A program made the position numbers and the translations under genes. Under the pieces are notes generated by a model. It was given only the letters and a program-made list of their open reading frames with translations. It ran no database searches and was not told the DNA's origin. From assembly GCA_944381505.1 (NCBI GenBank), contig CALWLK010000011.1, positions 40,245 through 104,244 on the forward strand: a stretch of DNA of 64,000 nucleotides, read 5' to 3'. How positions within the stretch are numbered: position 1 is the first letter of the stretch; every line of letters begins with the position of its first letter. Positions 49,787 through 58,896 of this stretch are shown piece by piece. This stretch comes from an uncultured Lachnospiraceae bacterium (GTDB taxonomy: Bacteria; Bacillota; Clostridia; Lachnospirales; Lachnospiraceae).

Positions 49787-50467
49787 ATGAATATTTATGA
49801 AATATTTTTGGATTATTACCAATACTTTTTGAGAGGTACACGGACAACGATAGTTGTGGCGCTTTTGACAGTACTTCTGGGAAGCGTCCTCGGCTGTGTC
49901 ATATCCCTTCTAAGGCTTTCAAAGTTCAAGCCCTTTAACCTCTTTGCGAAGCTGTATATCACAGTGATAAGGGGAACGCCGATGCTGGTGCAGCTCTACA
50001 TAGTTTATTACCAGCTTGATTTCATCCCTTACCCTCAGGGTTCCTTTCTGGGAGTGAGCCTTGACAGAGTCATTCCCTGTATAATCGCCCTGTCCATAAA
50101 TTCCGCGGCATACATAGCCGAGGTCATAAGGGCAGGCATCCAAGCGGTGGATCTCGGTCAGACAGAGGCCGCCCGCTCCTGCGGAATGACCTCGGGGCAG
50201 GCTATGCGCTATGTGATAATGCCCCAGGCCGTAAAAAACATACTCCCCGCCATAGGAAACGAGTTTGTCACCATGGTAAAGGAGACCGCCATCATACAGT
50301 ATCTGGGCGTCAGCGATCTTATGTACAATAACGGCATAGTTGTGACCGCAACCTACAATCCTCTGCCCTGCTACTACATATCGGCCATCATCTATCTCGC
50401 CCTGAACATATGTCTCGGAAAGGGCCTGAATATCTTTGAGAGGAGGCTTCAAAAGAGTGAGCGATAA
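49787..50467 (+). CDS. Polar amino acid-type ABC importer permease (second system)
   Basis: 226 residues from ATG 49787 after GGAGCG; a longer TTG reading begins at 49775. Five membrane helices and the EAA loop [21 protein letters not shown]. It is the first gene of a plus-strand operon with its own ATPase, binding protein and a reductase. It is clearly paralogous to the permease at 47794 but not identical, and runs divergently from it. Confidence 0.9.
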   Translation: MNIYEIFLDYYQYFLRGTRTTIVVALLTVLLGSVLGCVISLLRLSKFKPFNLFAKLYITVIRGTPMLVQLYIVYYQLDFIPYPQGSFLGVSLDRVIPCIIALSINSAAYIAEVIRAGIQAVDLGQTEAARSCGMTSGQAMRYVIMPQAVKNILPAIGNEFVTMVKETAIIQYLGVSDLMYNNGIVVTATYNPLPCYYISAIIYLALNICLGKGLNIFERRLQKSER

Positions 50468-51203
50468 TGTTTTGTTTGAGATAAAGGATCTCCATAAAAG
50501 CTTCGGGAATACGGAAGTCCTTAAGGGGATAAATGAAACTATCCGCCGCGGCGACGTGGTTTCGATAATAGGTCCCTCCGGCTCCGGAAAATCAACTTTT
50601 ATCCGCTGCCTCAATCTGTTGGAGGAGCCCACCTCGGGAAGCATCATATTCGAGGGGCAGGATATAACAAAGAGGGGCTTTGACGTAAACCGGCACAGAC
50701 AGAAGGTGGGAATGGTCTTTCAACAGTTCAATCTCTTCAACAACCTGAATGTGTTGGAAAATCTCACCATATCTCAGGAGAAGGTCAAGAAGGTCTCCCA
50801 CGGAGAAGCCGAAAAGAGGGCTTTGGAGCTTTTAAAGAGAGTGGGGCTTTCGGACAAGGCCGATGCTTATCCCTCCCAACTTTCAGGAGGCCAAAAGCAA
50901 AGGGTCGCGATAGCCAGATCCCTTGCCATGGAGCCCGACGTGATGCTCTTTGACGAGCCCACCTCGGCCCTTGATCCGGAGATGGTGGGAGAGGTGCTAA
51001 ATGTAATAAAGGATCTCGCCGACGACGGCATCACCATGGTGGTGGTGACCCACGAGATGGGCTTCGCGAAGAAGGTGGCAAACAGGGTCCTCTTTATGGA
51101 CGAGGGCATGATACTTGAGGAGGGGAGCCCCGAGGATATTTTCGACGATCCACAAAACCCCAGGACAAAGGAATTTTTATCTAAGGTGATAAATGTTATT
51201 TAA
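50457..51203 (+). CDS. Polar amino acid-type ABC importer ATPase (second system)
   Basis: 248 residues from GTG 50457, ten bases after GGAGG and inside the end of the permease gene (11-base overlap), the same layout as in the divergent system. Walker [10 protein letters not shown], signature [15 protein letters not shown], Walker [22 protein letters not shown]. GlnQ-type importer ATPase. Confidence 0.92.
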   Translation: MSDNVLFEIKDLHKSFGNTEVLKGINETIRRGDVVSIIGPSGSGKSTFIRCLNLLEEPTSGSIIFEGQDITKRGFDVNRHRQKVGMVFQQFNLFNNLNVLENLTISQEKVKKVSHGEAEKRALELLKRVGLSDKADAYPSQLSGGQKQRVAIARSLAMEPDVMLFDEPTSALDPEMVGEVLNVIKDLADDGITMVVVTHEMGFAKKVANRVLFMDEGMILEEGSPEDIFDDPQNPRTKEFLSKVINVI

Positions 51204-51284
51204 TAAATAAAAAGCTCGGCAAAGATAATTTATACATCAAGAGATCCGAGAAACTATATTCAAAATAAAACGGAGGAGAAAATT

Positions 51285-52220
51285 ATGAAAAAGAATCTTA
51301 AACTGATATCGGCCGCCATTATGGCGTCTTGTGCACTTATGCTTGCCGGCTGCTCCGGCTCAGGCTCCGAGGAGACCACCGCGGCACAGGCCGAGGCTTC
51401 CGGCGAAAATACGGAGGCTTCGGCAGAAGGCTCGGAGGCCTCGAAGGATGAGGCTTCGGCGGAGGCTGAAGGAGACGAGACCCAAGCTGCGGACACACCT
51501 AATATTGATGCCATAAAGGAGAAGGGAAAGTTGGTGCTCGGGACCTCGGCCGACTATCCTCCCTATGAGTTCCACACTCAGATAGACGGAGTTGACACCA
51601 TAGTAGGCTTTGATATCTCTATAGCTCAGTACTTTGCAGACGGTTTGGGCGTTGAGCTTGAGATAGTTGATATGCCCTTTGACAGCCTTCTCATAGATCT
51701 CTCTCAGGGCGGAAAACTGGATATAGTTATGGCAGGGCTCACTCCCGATGAAGAAAGGAAAAAAGCCGCTGACTTTACGGACATACTCTTTGAGAATTTC
51801 CAGATAGTAATGATCCGCAAGGAGGACGCAGATAAACTCACCTCCGTGGAGTCCCTTCAGGGCCATAAGGTTGGAGCTCAGACAGGAAGCATGCCCTATG
51901 ACCTGGCGGTGGAGAGCGTAGGCGCCGAGAACGTTGTAGGCCTCGGCAAATCTCAGGATCTCGTCATGGAGCTTAAAAACGGAAATATAGACGCTATATT
52001 TACAAATACCATGTCCGCGGAGCCCTTCGTCAAGGCCAATGACGACCTCATGATACAGGATATCGGGCTTCCCGCAAGCGACGGCGGAAACGCTGCGGCT
52101 GTAGGAAAGGGAAAGACGGACCTTGTGGACTACTGCAATGAAAAGATAGCCGAGCTCAAGGAGAGCGGAATGCTTGACGAATTCATTGTGGAGGCTCAGG
52201 AGCTTGCAAATCAGGAATAA
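51285..52220 (+). CDS. Polar amino acid-type substrate-binding lipoprotein (second system)
   Basis: 311 residues: lipobox LAGCSG (Cys22), a Ser/Ala/Glu-rich linker (about 25-70), then the SBP_bac_3 fold (GKLVLGTSADYPPYEFH, VGFDISIAQYFADGLGVELE, QGGKLDIVMAGLTPDEERKK, GHKVGAQTGSMPYDLAV). It has the ADYPPYE motif seen in amino acid and arginine binders. The ligand is unknown. CGGAGGAG lies before the ATG. Confidence 0.9.
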   Translation: MKKNLKLISAAIMASCALMLAGCSGSGSEETTAAQAEASGENTEASAEGSEASKDEASAEAEGDETQAADTPNIDAIKEKGKLVLGTSADYPPYEFHTQIDGVDTIVGFDISIAQYFADGLGVELEIVDMPFDSLLIDLSQGGKLDIVMAGLTPDEERKKAADFTDILFENFQIVMIRKEDADKLTSVESLQGHKVGAQTGSMPYDLAVESVGAENVVGLGKSQDLVMELKNGNIDAIFTNTMSAEPFVKANDDLMIQDIGLPASDGGNAAAVGKGKTDLVDYCNEKIAELKESGMLDEFIVEAQELANQE

Positions 52221-52292
52221 CCGGATCAAATCGAAAACCTGTAAAATGATCAGTCAGAAGCAGTTATAAAAACACAGAGGAGAAAAACAGAT

Positions 52293-54323
52293 ATGAAAGA
52301 ATGCGCCTACCCTCATTTATTCAGTCCCATAACAATAGGCGGAAAACGCCTTAAAAACCGTGTGGTTGCCTCCGCCCAGGCCTCTCCTCACGGAGTCACC
52401 GTCGGCAGAGACGGATATGACAACGCCTCGGAGTATCAGGCTCAATACATGGGCCTTCTTGCAAGGGGCGGCGCCGCCGTGGTAAACACCGGGCATTACG
52501 GCGTAGACCCCCGTTTTCAGCTGGGCGCTCTGCGCTACGCCTTCAATTTTTATACAGACAGGCTTTATAACGACCAGATGCCCATATTAAATCTCATGTC
52601 GGACAATGTTCATGCCTACGGCGCTCTCGCCAGCATGGAGCTTAACCACGGCGGGTATATCTGTACGCCCTTCGAGGGAAACAAGGTCCTTGGCCCCATG
52701 TCAAAGGAGCTCCCCGACGGCAAGATCGTCGTTGCCATGGACAAAAATGAGATGGAAAGAGTGGCGGAATACTTTGCCAACGCGGCATATATAGCGAAGC
52801 TCACGGGCTTTGATATGATAAACATTCACGGAGCCCACAACTGGCTTTTGGGGCAGTTCCTCTCCCCTATATCCAACCGGCGCGAGGACGAGTACGGCGG
52901 AAGCCCCGAAAACCGCGCCAAATTCCCTCTCATGGTGCTTAAAGCCATCAGAGACAGGATAGGAAAGGACATGCTTATCTCCTTCCGCTATTCAGTGGCG
53001 GAGCTGGTGGAGGGCGGCGCGACTTTGGAGGAATCCCTCCGCTCCATAAAGCTTCTTACAGAGTATGCGGACATCATACACTGCTCCGCAGGAAAGGTGG
53101 ATAACGTTCAGTCCTCCAATTACCTCTTCCCCTCACAATACACAAGGCACGGTGTAAACGCCTACCTTGCCGCAGAGGTTAAAAAAGCTCTGCCTGATGT
53201 GATGGTGGAGATGGTGGGAGGCGTAAACGATCCGGCTCAGGCGGAGAAATTCGTCGCAGAGGGCTCCTGTGATCTGGTGGCGATGGCCCGCTCCTTCATC
53301 GCCGACAACAACTGGGCAAAAAAGGCCCATGACGGCATGGCGGAGGACATACGCCCCTGCATACGCTGTCTGCGCTGCCTTAATGAGAGCATAAACTTCC
53401 AGGGCCACAGAGTATGTTCCGTAAATCCCAAGAGGGTGCTCTTTCAGGAGCTTCCTCCCTCGGAGCTTCCCTTTGTCCGGAAAAAGGTCTTGGTTGCGGG
53501 AGGCGGCCCCGCAGGGCTTATGGCCGCAAACGAGCTGGGACTTAAGGGCCATGAGGTAGTAGTCCTTGAAAAGAGTGAGAAGCTAGGAGGAAGGCTTGAA
53601 TTTGCCGATCACATAGCCTTCAAGGAGGACATAAAGAGATACAGGGATTACCTTATAGGACAGGTGACAAAGAATAAAAATGTCACTGTAAAGCTCGGAG
53701 TCGAGGCCACGCCTGAAACCATAAAGGCCGAGGAGCCGGACGCTCTGGTGGTGGCAGTGGGCGCGAAGAATTTCTACCCTCCCATACCCGGAGCAAAGCT
53801 TCCCTCCGTACTTCACTGCTGCGACCTTTACGGGAGAGAGGATGAGGTAGGCGAGCACGCGGTCATAATAGGAGGAGGAATGGTGGGCTGTGAAGCTACC
53901 ATACATCTTCACTCCATGGGAAAGGCCGTGGATCTGGTGGAGATGGCTCCCGAGCTCATGCCTGAAAACAAGATGGATTATCCTGACGAGAGGGACTTCA
54001 CACTGTACTACGTGAACCATAAGCTCGACCTCGATCAGAACAAGCCCATGGACCTCCCTGTGAAGGAGAATGTACACATACATACCTCCACCCGCTGCGT
54101 GGAGATAAAGGAAAACGGAGTGTTCGTTGAGAATTCCGAGGGCGAAAAGAGCTTCATAGAGGCAGATACCTTGATACTTGCCACAGGGCTTAAGCCTGAT
54201 TTCGATTACCTTAACAGCTTCGAGGGGCTTGCCCACGACGTGCTGTTCATAGGCGACTGCAAAAAGCCCGGGACTATCTGTAATACCTCGTCAACCGGCT
54301 ATTACGCGGCACTGGAAATATAA
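52293..54323 (+). CDS. Old yellow enzyme/2-enoate reductase family oxidoreductase with FeS and FAD/NAD domains
   Basis: 676 residues: an N-terminal FMN TIM barrel (about 1-345; LFSPITIGGKRLKNRVV, FDMINIHGAHNWLLGQFLSP), a [4Fe-4S] cluster in PCIRCLRCLN with a later Cys (HRVCSVNP), then an FAD domain VAGGGPAGLMAANELGLKGH and an NAD domain VIIGGGMVGCEATIHL. Members include 2,4-dienoyl-CoA reductase, 2-enoate reductase and bile-acid BaiCD/BaiH. The Cys spacing CxxCxxC differs by one residue from the classical CxxCxxxC. Last gene of the ABC importer operon, so it may reduce the imported compound. The substrate is not determined; a bile-acid role would be speculation. Confidence 0.9.
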   Translation: MKECAYPHLFSPITIGGKRLKNRVVASAQASPHGVTVGRDGYDNASEYQAQYMGLLARGGAAVVNTGHYGVDPRFQLGALRYAFNFYTDRLYNDQMPILNLMSDNVHAYGALASMELNHGGYICTPFEGNKVLGPMSKELPDGKIVVAMDKNEMERVAEYFANAAYIAKLTGFDMINIHGAHNWLLGQFLSPISNRREDEYGGSPENRAKFPLMVLKAIRDRIGKDMLISFRYSVAELVEGGATLEESLRSIKLLTEYADIIHCSAGKVDNVQSSNYLFPSQYTRHGVNAYLAAEVKKALPDVMVEMVGGVNDPAQAEKFVAEGSCDLVAMARSFIADNNWAKKAHDGMAEDIRPCIRCLRCLNESINFQGHRVCSVNPKRVLFQELPPSELPFVRKKVLVAGGGPAGLMAANELGLKGHEVVVLEKSEKLGGRLEFADHIAFKEDIKRYRDYLIGQVTKNKNVTVKLGVEATPETIKAEEPDALVVAVGAKNFYPPIPGAKLPSVLHCCDLYGREDEVGEHAVIIGGGMVGCEATIHLHSMGKAVDLVEMAPELMPENKMDYPDERDFTLYYVNHKLDLDQNKPMDLPVKENVHIHTSTRCVEIKENGVFVENSEGEKSFIEADTLILATGLKPDFDYLNSFEGLAHDVLFIGDCKKPGTICNTSSTGYYAALEI

Positions 54324-54347
54324 TAAAAGCATATACGCATAAAAATA

Positions 54348-54377
54348 CCGGCAGGGCCTTTTCCCTGCCGGCGTTTT
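54348..54377 (+). terminator. Terminator after the reductase operon
   Basis: CCGGCAGGG (54348-54356) pairs with CCCTGCCGG (54363-54371) around a six-base loop, then CGTTTTT. It lies 25 bases after the reductase stop and just before the end of the convergent ABC exporter gene. Confidence 0.92.
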
Positions 54378-54385
54378 TATGTCAT

Positions 54386-56248
54386 TTATGTCAACTCAAA
54401 CATCCCTCGGTACAGCTTGTAGTAAACGCCCTTCTGCGCTATGAGCTCGTCATGGCTTCCCCTCTCCACTATCCTTCCGTGCTCAAGGACTATTATCACA
54501 TCGGCATTCCTTACGGTGGACAGCCTGTGGGCTATCACAAATACTGTCCTCCCCTTCATGAGGGAGTCCATTCCCCTCTCTATGAGCTTCTCCGTCCTGG
54601 TATCCACGGAGGAGGTAGCCTCGTCGAGGATGAGGACGGGAGGATCCGCCACTGCGGCCCTCGCTATGGCAAGGAGCTGGCGCTGCCCTTGGCTCAGGTT
54701 CGCTCCGTCCCCTGTCACAGGTGTATCATAGCCATGGGGAAGCCTCGTGATGAAGGAGTCCGCGTTTGCGATATGAGCCGCCCTCTCTATCTCCTCCATG
54801 GAGGCGTCAGGCTTTCCGAAGCGTATGTTGTCGGCCACTGTTCCCGTAAAAAGATGAGTGTCCTGAAGCACTATCCCCAAGCTTCTCCTCAGGTCGCCCT
54901 TTTTTATGTCCTTAAGGTCTATTCCGTCATAGGTGATACTGCCCTCGGATATATCATAAAATCTGTTGATAAGGTTCGTTATGGTGGTCTTGCCCGCTCC
55001 GGTGGAGCCAACGAAGGCCACCTTCTGCCCGGGCTTTGCATAGAGAGTTATGTCCTTCAATATGTCCGTGCCCTCCGCATAGCCGAAGCTCACATGCTCA
55101 AAGCGCACATATCCCTCAAGAGGAACGAGACTGTAGGGCTCTCCCTTCCCGCAGGGAAGCCTCCAAGCCCATCTTCCCGTCTTCTTTTCGCAGGGGACAA
55201 GGCCTCCCTTTTCGTCTTCCATGACATTTACGAGCTCCGCCTTCCCCTCGTCCGGCTCCGGCTCCTCCCTCATAGCCGAAAATATCCTCTCGGCTCCTGC
55301 AAGGGAGGCAAGTATGAAATTCCCCTGCTGGGTGAGCTGATTTATGGGCATTGACGACTGCCTCGTAAATACCAGATAGCTTGCAAGGCTGCCTATATCG
55401 GAGCTTCCGTTCATAACCATGATCCCTCCCACAATGGCTATGACCGCATAGTTTATATAGGCTATGCTCACCACAGCGGGTATCATGGTGGCCGAATAGC
55501 TGAAGGCGCTCGTTCCCGCTCTCCTCAGGCTGTCGTTCTTTTTCTCGAATACACCGAGATTTGCAGCCTCGTGGTTGAATACCTTGACCACCTTCTGCCC
55601 GGATACCATCTCCTCGATATAGCCGTCCAGATCTCCGAGCCTCGTCTGCTGCTTTGCGAAATAATGCTTGCTCCTCGCCATACTGTAGCGTATGTAAAGG
55701 AACATGGCTATATAGCAGAGTATTACGAGAAGGGTAAGCCTTGCATTCAGCACAAACAGGAGGGTCAAGGTGCCCACCGTCTGGACAAGGCTCTGTATAA
55801 GGGTCGAAAAGCTGTTGTTGAGGGCGTCGGACAGGGTATCCATGTCGTTTGTAAAAAGGCTCATGAGATCTCCCTTTTTGCTCCTGTCGAAGTAGCTTAT
55901 GGGAAGCCTCAGGAGATGCTCAAACAGATCCTTTCTGATATCGTAGAGTATCTTCTGAGCCGCTCTCACCATGATCTGAGTGTAACACAGAGTGGAAAGA
56001 GCTCCCACGGCATAGATGGCCACCGCCGTGAGCACGCCCCTTAAAAGCCCCTCCGTCCCGGAGCCGTCGGTGACGGAGTTTACTATTGGCCTTATCATGT
56101 AGGTGCCGAGAAGGTTTGCCCCTGCGCTCGCCGCCGCAAATATCGCCACCAAAAGCATGAGTATCCCGTGGCGTCCAAGGTAGGAGAAGAGGTCTCCGAG
56201 GGTCTGTCTGAGATTTTCCGGTCTCTTTCCGCTAAATACTCTCGCCAT
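54386..56248 (-). CDS. ABC exporter half-transporter (heterodimer partner B)
   Basis: 620 residues: six membrane helices (about 25-330), then the ATPase with Walker A GSTGAGKTT, signature LSQGQRQLLAIARA and a normal Walker B PVLILDEATSSVD. A 45-residue insert between the membrane part and the ATPase holds a charged stretch (EKTGRWAWRLPCGKGEPYSL). It is the partner of the 56232 gene (17-base overlap); such pairs export drugs, peptides or lipids. GGGGAGGAAG precedes the ATG. Confidence 0.92.
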   Translation of the reverse strand: MARVFSGKRPENLRQTLGDLFSYLGRHGILMLLVAIFAAASAGANLLGTYMIRPIVNSVTDGSGTEGLLRGVLTAVAIYAVGALSTLCYTQIMVRAAQKILYDIRKDLFEHLLRLPISYFDRSKKGDLMSLFTNDMDTLSDALNNSFSTLIQSLVQTVGTLTLLFVLNARLTLLVILCYIAMFLYIRYSMARSKHYFAKQQTRLGDLDGYIEEMVSGQKVVKVFNHEAANLGVFEKKNDSLRRAGTSAFSYSATMIPAVVSIAYINYAVIAIVGGIMVMNGSSDIGSLASYLVFTRQSSMPINQLTQQGNFILASLAGAERIFSAMREEPEPDEGKAELVNVMEDEKGGLVPCEKKTGRWAWRLPCGKGEPYSLVPLEGYVRFEHVSFGYAEGTDILKDITLYAKPGQKVAFVGSTGAGKTTITNLINRFYDISEGSITYDGIDLKDIKKGDLRRSLGIVLQDTHLFTGTVADNIRFGKPDASMEEIERAAHIANADSFITRLPHGYDTPVTGDGANLSQGQRQLLAIARAAVADPPVLILDEATSSVDTRTEKLIERGMDSLMKGRTVFVIAHRLSTVRNADVIIVLEHGRIVERGSHDELIAQKGVYYKLYRGMFELT

Positions 56249-57977
56249 CTTCCTCCCCTCCTTTCATCTGGGACTCATAGGTCTCTCTGTAAATATCGTC
56301 TGTAAGGAGGAGTTCCCGATGGGTCCCCACTCCGTGTATCCTTCCGTCCTCCATGACCACTATCATATCCGCCTCAGCCACAGAGCTTATCCTCTGGGCA
56401 ATGGTTATCTTAGTCACGTCCTTGAGCTCCGAGAGGGCACGGCGTATCCTTCCCTCGGTGGCCGTGTCCAGAGCCGAGGTAGAGTCGTCGAAAATAAGTA
56501 TTTTGGGCTTTTTCAGAAGGGTCCTTGCCATGCAGAGCCTCTGCTTCTGTCCTCCGGACACATTGACTCCACCTTGACCGAGATCCGTGTCAAGGCCCTT
56601 CTCCATTTTCCTCACAAAATCGTCGGCGCAGACTGTCCTCAACGCCTCCCAAAGCTCCTCGTCCTCCGCCTCGGGATCTCCCCAGAGCAGATTTTCCCTC
56701 ACAGTGCCGGAGAAAAGCTCGTTTTTTTGAAGGACTATGCCCACCGCATCTCTCAGCGCGTAAAGCTCATAGTCCTTCACATCTGTTCCTCCCACCCGGA
56801 CAGTCCCCTCTGTGGGATCGTAAAGCCTCGGTATGAGCTGAACCAGTGTGGACTTGGCGGAGCCCGTTCCTCCTACTATCCCCACGGTTGCTCCCTCGGG
56901 TATGTGAAGCTCTATATTCGAGAGGGCGTACTTTTTCGCATCCTTGAAATACTTGAAGGAGACGCCCTCAAAATCCACGCTTCCGCAGGAGATCTTCTTT
57001 AAAGGATCCTTTCTCTCCGAAAGCACCGGTTTCTCGTCCAAAGCCTCCCTTATCCTGCCCGCGCTTGCAAGAGATCTACTTATCATCAGGAAAACATTTG
57101 AGATCATCATCATGGAATTCATGATCTGGAGGACGTAGCTCAGGAAGGCCGTCAGCTCTCCCACAGTCATTTTCCCCTTAAGGATGAGGTTCCCGCCCTG
57201 CCACATGATGCATATGACGGTGGAATACATTATCAGCTGAAATATGGGCTGATTTAAGGCGGCGTTCTTAAAGGTCGTGAGGGAGGCCTCTGAAAGCTCG
57301 GAATTCACCTCGTCAAAGCGCTCCGCCTCGTGTCTCTCCCGCACGAAGGCCTTTATGGCCCTCACGGCCGTAAGGTCCTCCCTGACCCTCCCGTTCACAT
57401 GGTCCACCGCCCTCTGCTGTCTGCTGTAAAGGGGCCCTACTCTTCTGACTATAACGGAAAGCACCAGTCCGAGTATAGGAGCCGCTATGAGAAACACCAC
57501 CGCAAGCTCACGGTTTAGGACAAAGGCCATGGCTATTCCCATTACCAGCATGACAGGGCTCCTGACAAAGGGCCTCAAGCCCCCGTTTACGGCGTTTTGC
57601 ATTATGGTTACGTCTGTGGTGAGCCTCGTCACCAGAGACGGCGTCGAGAAGTGATCGAGATTTGAAAAATCATAGCTCTGGAGCTTACTGTACTCCGCAA
57701 GGCGAAGCCCTGCTCCGAAGCCGTTGGCGGCCCTCGCCGCATAACGAGCGTACATGAGGCCTGTTATCAGGGCGATGACTGCGCATAGGACCATCTTTGC
57801 TCCCTGCACAAGCATAAACTCGAGGTTCCCCTCCGCCACTCCTATGTCCACTATGTCCGACATGAGGAGAGGTATTATCATCTCGAAAACGCACTCCACG
57901 AACACAAGGGCCACAGCCAAAACAAGATCCCTCCTGTAGGGGCGTATATAGGAAAAAACATATTTGAGGTCTCTCAA
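56232..57977 (-). CDS. ABC exporter half-transporter (heterodimer partner A, degenerate site)
   Basis: 581 residues from a TTG start at 57977 with AGGAGGGCGGGT upstream. Six membrane helices; Walker A GGTGSAKST; signature VSGGQKQRLCMARTL; Walker B ILIFDDSTSALD, in which Asp replaces the catalytic Glu. Heterodimeric exporters often have one such inactive site. The Walker A Ala (GSAKS) is also unusual. Cotranscribed with the partner gene; the exported substrate is unknown. Confidence 0.92.
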   Translation of the reverse strand: MRDLKYVFSYIRPYRRDLVLAVALVFVECVFEMIIPLLMSDIVDIGVAEGNLEFMLVQGAKMVLCAVIALITGLMYARYAARAANGFGAGLRLAEYSKLQSYDFSNLDHFSTPSLVTRLTTDVTIMQNAVNGGLRPFVRSPVMLVMGIAMAFVLNRELAVVFLIAAPILGLVLSVIVRRVGPLYSRQQRAVDHVNGRVREDLTAVRAIKAFVRERHEAERFDEVNSELSEASLTTFKNAALNQPIFQLIMYSTVICIMWQGGNLILKGKMTVGELTAFLSYVLQIMNSMMMISNVFLMISRSLASAGRIREALDEKPVLSERKDPLKKISCGSVDFEGVSFKYFKDAKKYALSNIELHIPEGATVGIVGGTGSAKSTLVQLIPRLYDPTEGTVRVGGTDVKDYELYALRDAVGIVLQKNELFSGTVRENLLWGDPEAEDEELWEALRTVCADDFVRKMEKGLDTDLGQGGVNVSGGQKQRLCMARTLLKKPKILIFDDSTSALDTATEGRIRRALSELKDVTKITIAQRISSVAEADMIVVMEDGRIHGVGTHRELLLTDDIYRETYESQMKGGEEDGESI

Positions 57978-58055
57978 AACCCGCCCTCCTCTCTAAAGTA
58001 AAAGAGGCCACAGTCCATGCGCTGTAAGCCTCCATGAAACAGAGCCTGTTCTCTG

Positions 58056-58325
58056 TTAATATCTTCTGTTACATCCCTTGTGGGAACCGTGATTATCACA
58101 CACTCCGTCGCCGTCGCGATCCATATAATATCTGCCCTCCCCGTGGCATACTCCGCAGTCATCACATATTCCGTCCTCATCGCAATCAACGTAATTTTCG
58201 CAATATGTCCTCTCGACATGGCGGCTATGTCCGTGTCCATGGCCGTGGCAGCCTGCAAAGGCCGACATAGCGGCGACGACAGACACTGAAGCGAGTATTA
58301 AGATCCCCGATAATAATTTTTTCAT
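58056..58325 (-). CDS. Small secreted Cys/His/Asp-rich protein (metal binding likely)
   Basis: 89 residues from ATG 58325, after GGAGGTAAAT (a longer frame starts at 58358). Signal peptide cut near SAFAG, then GCHGHGHGHSRHVERTYC, and two EF-hand-like loops (VDCDEDGICDDCG, MDRDGDGVCDNHG). Half of the mature chain is Cys, His, Asp and Gly, suitable for binding zinc, copper or calcium. Similar YxDxDGDGxCDxC proteins occur in gut Clostridia without known function. It stands alone, 78 bases after the exporter gene. Palindrome GGACTAAAGCGTCC overlaps its upstream region. Confidence 0.7.
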   Translation of the reverse strand: MKKLLSGILILASVSVVAAMSAFAGCHGHGHGHSRHVERTYCENYVDCDEDGICDDCGVCHGEGRYYMDRDGDGVCDNHGSHKGCNRRY

Positions 58326-58455
58326 ATTTACCTCCAAAGGACGCTTTAGTCCGAGCATTTTAAATATTCGAAGGTCAAAAGCCGGCTCTCTGTAAAAATT
58401 ATTATATCACCCCTCCATGGTAACCACAACATCCTTTTATATTTCAAGATCCGCC

Positions 58456-58755
58456 TCACTCCTCGCTTTCGGGCGTTCCCGTCAGTCCCGGGGCTGCTAT
58501 TTTTCCAGACTGCTCCCTGTCCTTGCCGCAGGCTCTCACGCCGGGAGGGCGACTCCTTTTTCGCTTTTCCCCCGAGAAATGAAGGCTCTCCACATAGTCC
58601 AAAAACGCCTCTGTATCCCTCAGATACTTTTCTATGGTCCGAGGGCTCTTTTCCTCTGCGGCAAGGAAAGCCTCGTAGGCTTCTCTGTCATAAGTAAGCA
58701 GAGGCTTCGGCGGTCTTTTCGCCGTATTTTTCACAGTGTCTGTCAGTTCAGTCAT
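58456..58755 (-). pseudogene. Tyrosine recombinase N-terminal fragment
   Basis: 99 codons. Residues 25-60 (YEAFLAAEEKSPRTIEKYLR, then DTEAFLDYVESL) match the N-terminal SAM-like core-binding domain of XerCD/phage-type integrases, but the frame loses similarity after about residue 62 (GEKRKRSRPPG) and the catalytic R..HxxR..Y domain is missing. It therefore looks like the start of a decayed integrase, with no RNA or repeat nearby. No catalytic part is seen in the other frames on either side. Confidence 0.55.
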
Positions 58756-58896
58756 TTTTAACCTCCTTTTTTCTAAATCGTACCGGAGGTCAGGAGGTTT
58801 TTATATTAACCCTGTGGTATTTTTCAGTTTTTTATACTATTATTAAACTGATACTGCATCTGAAATTCGTTTTTACAGATATGGAGTAGTGACTGT

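Noticed and set aside
52293-54323. Naming the reductase BaiCD because a bile-salt-hydrolase-type gene is near
   Set aside because: No other bai genes are present and the nearby importer fits other substrates equally well.
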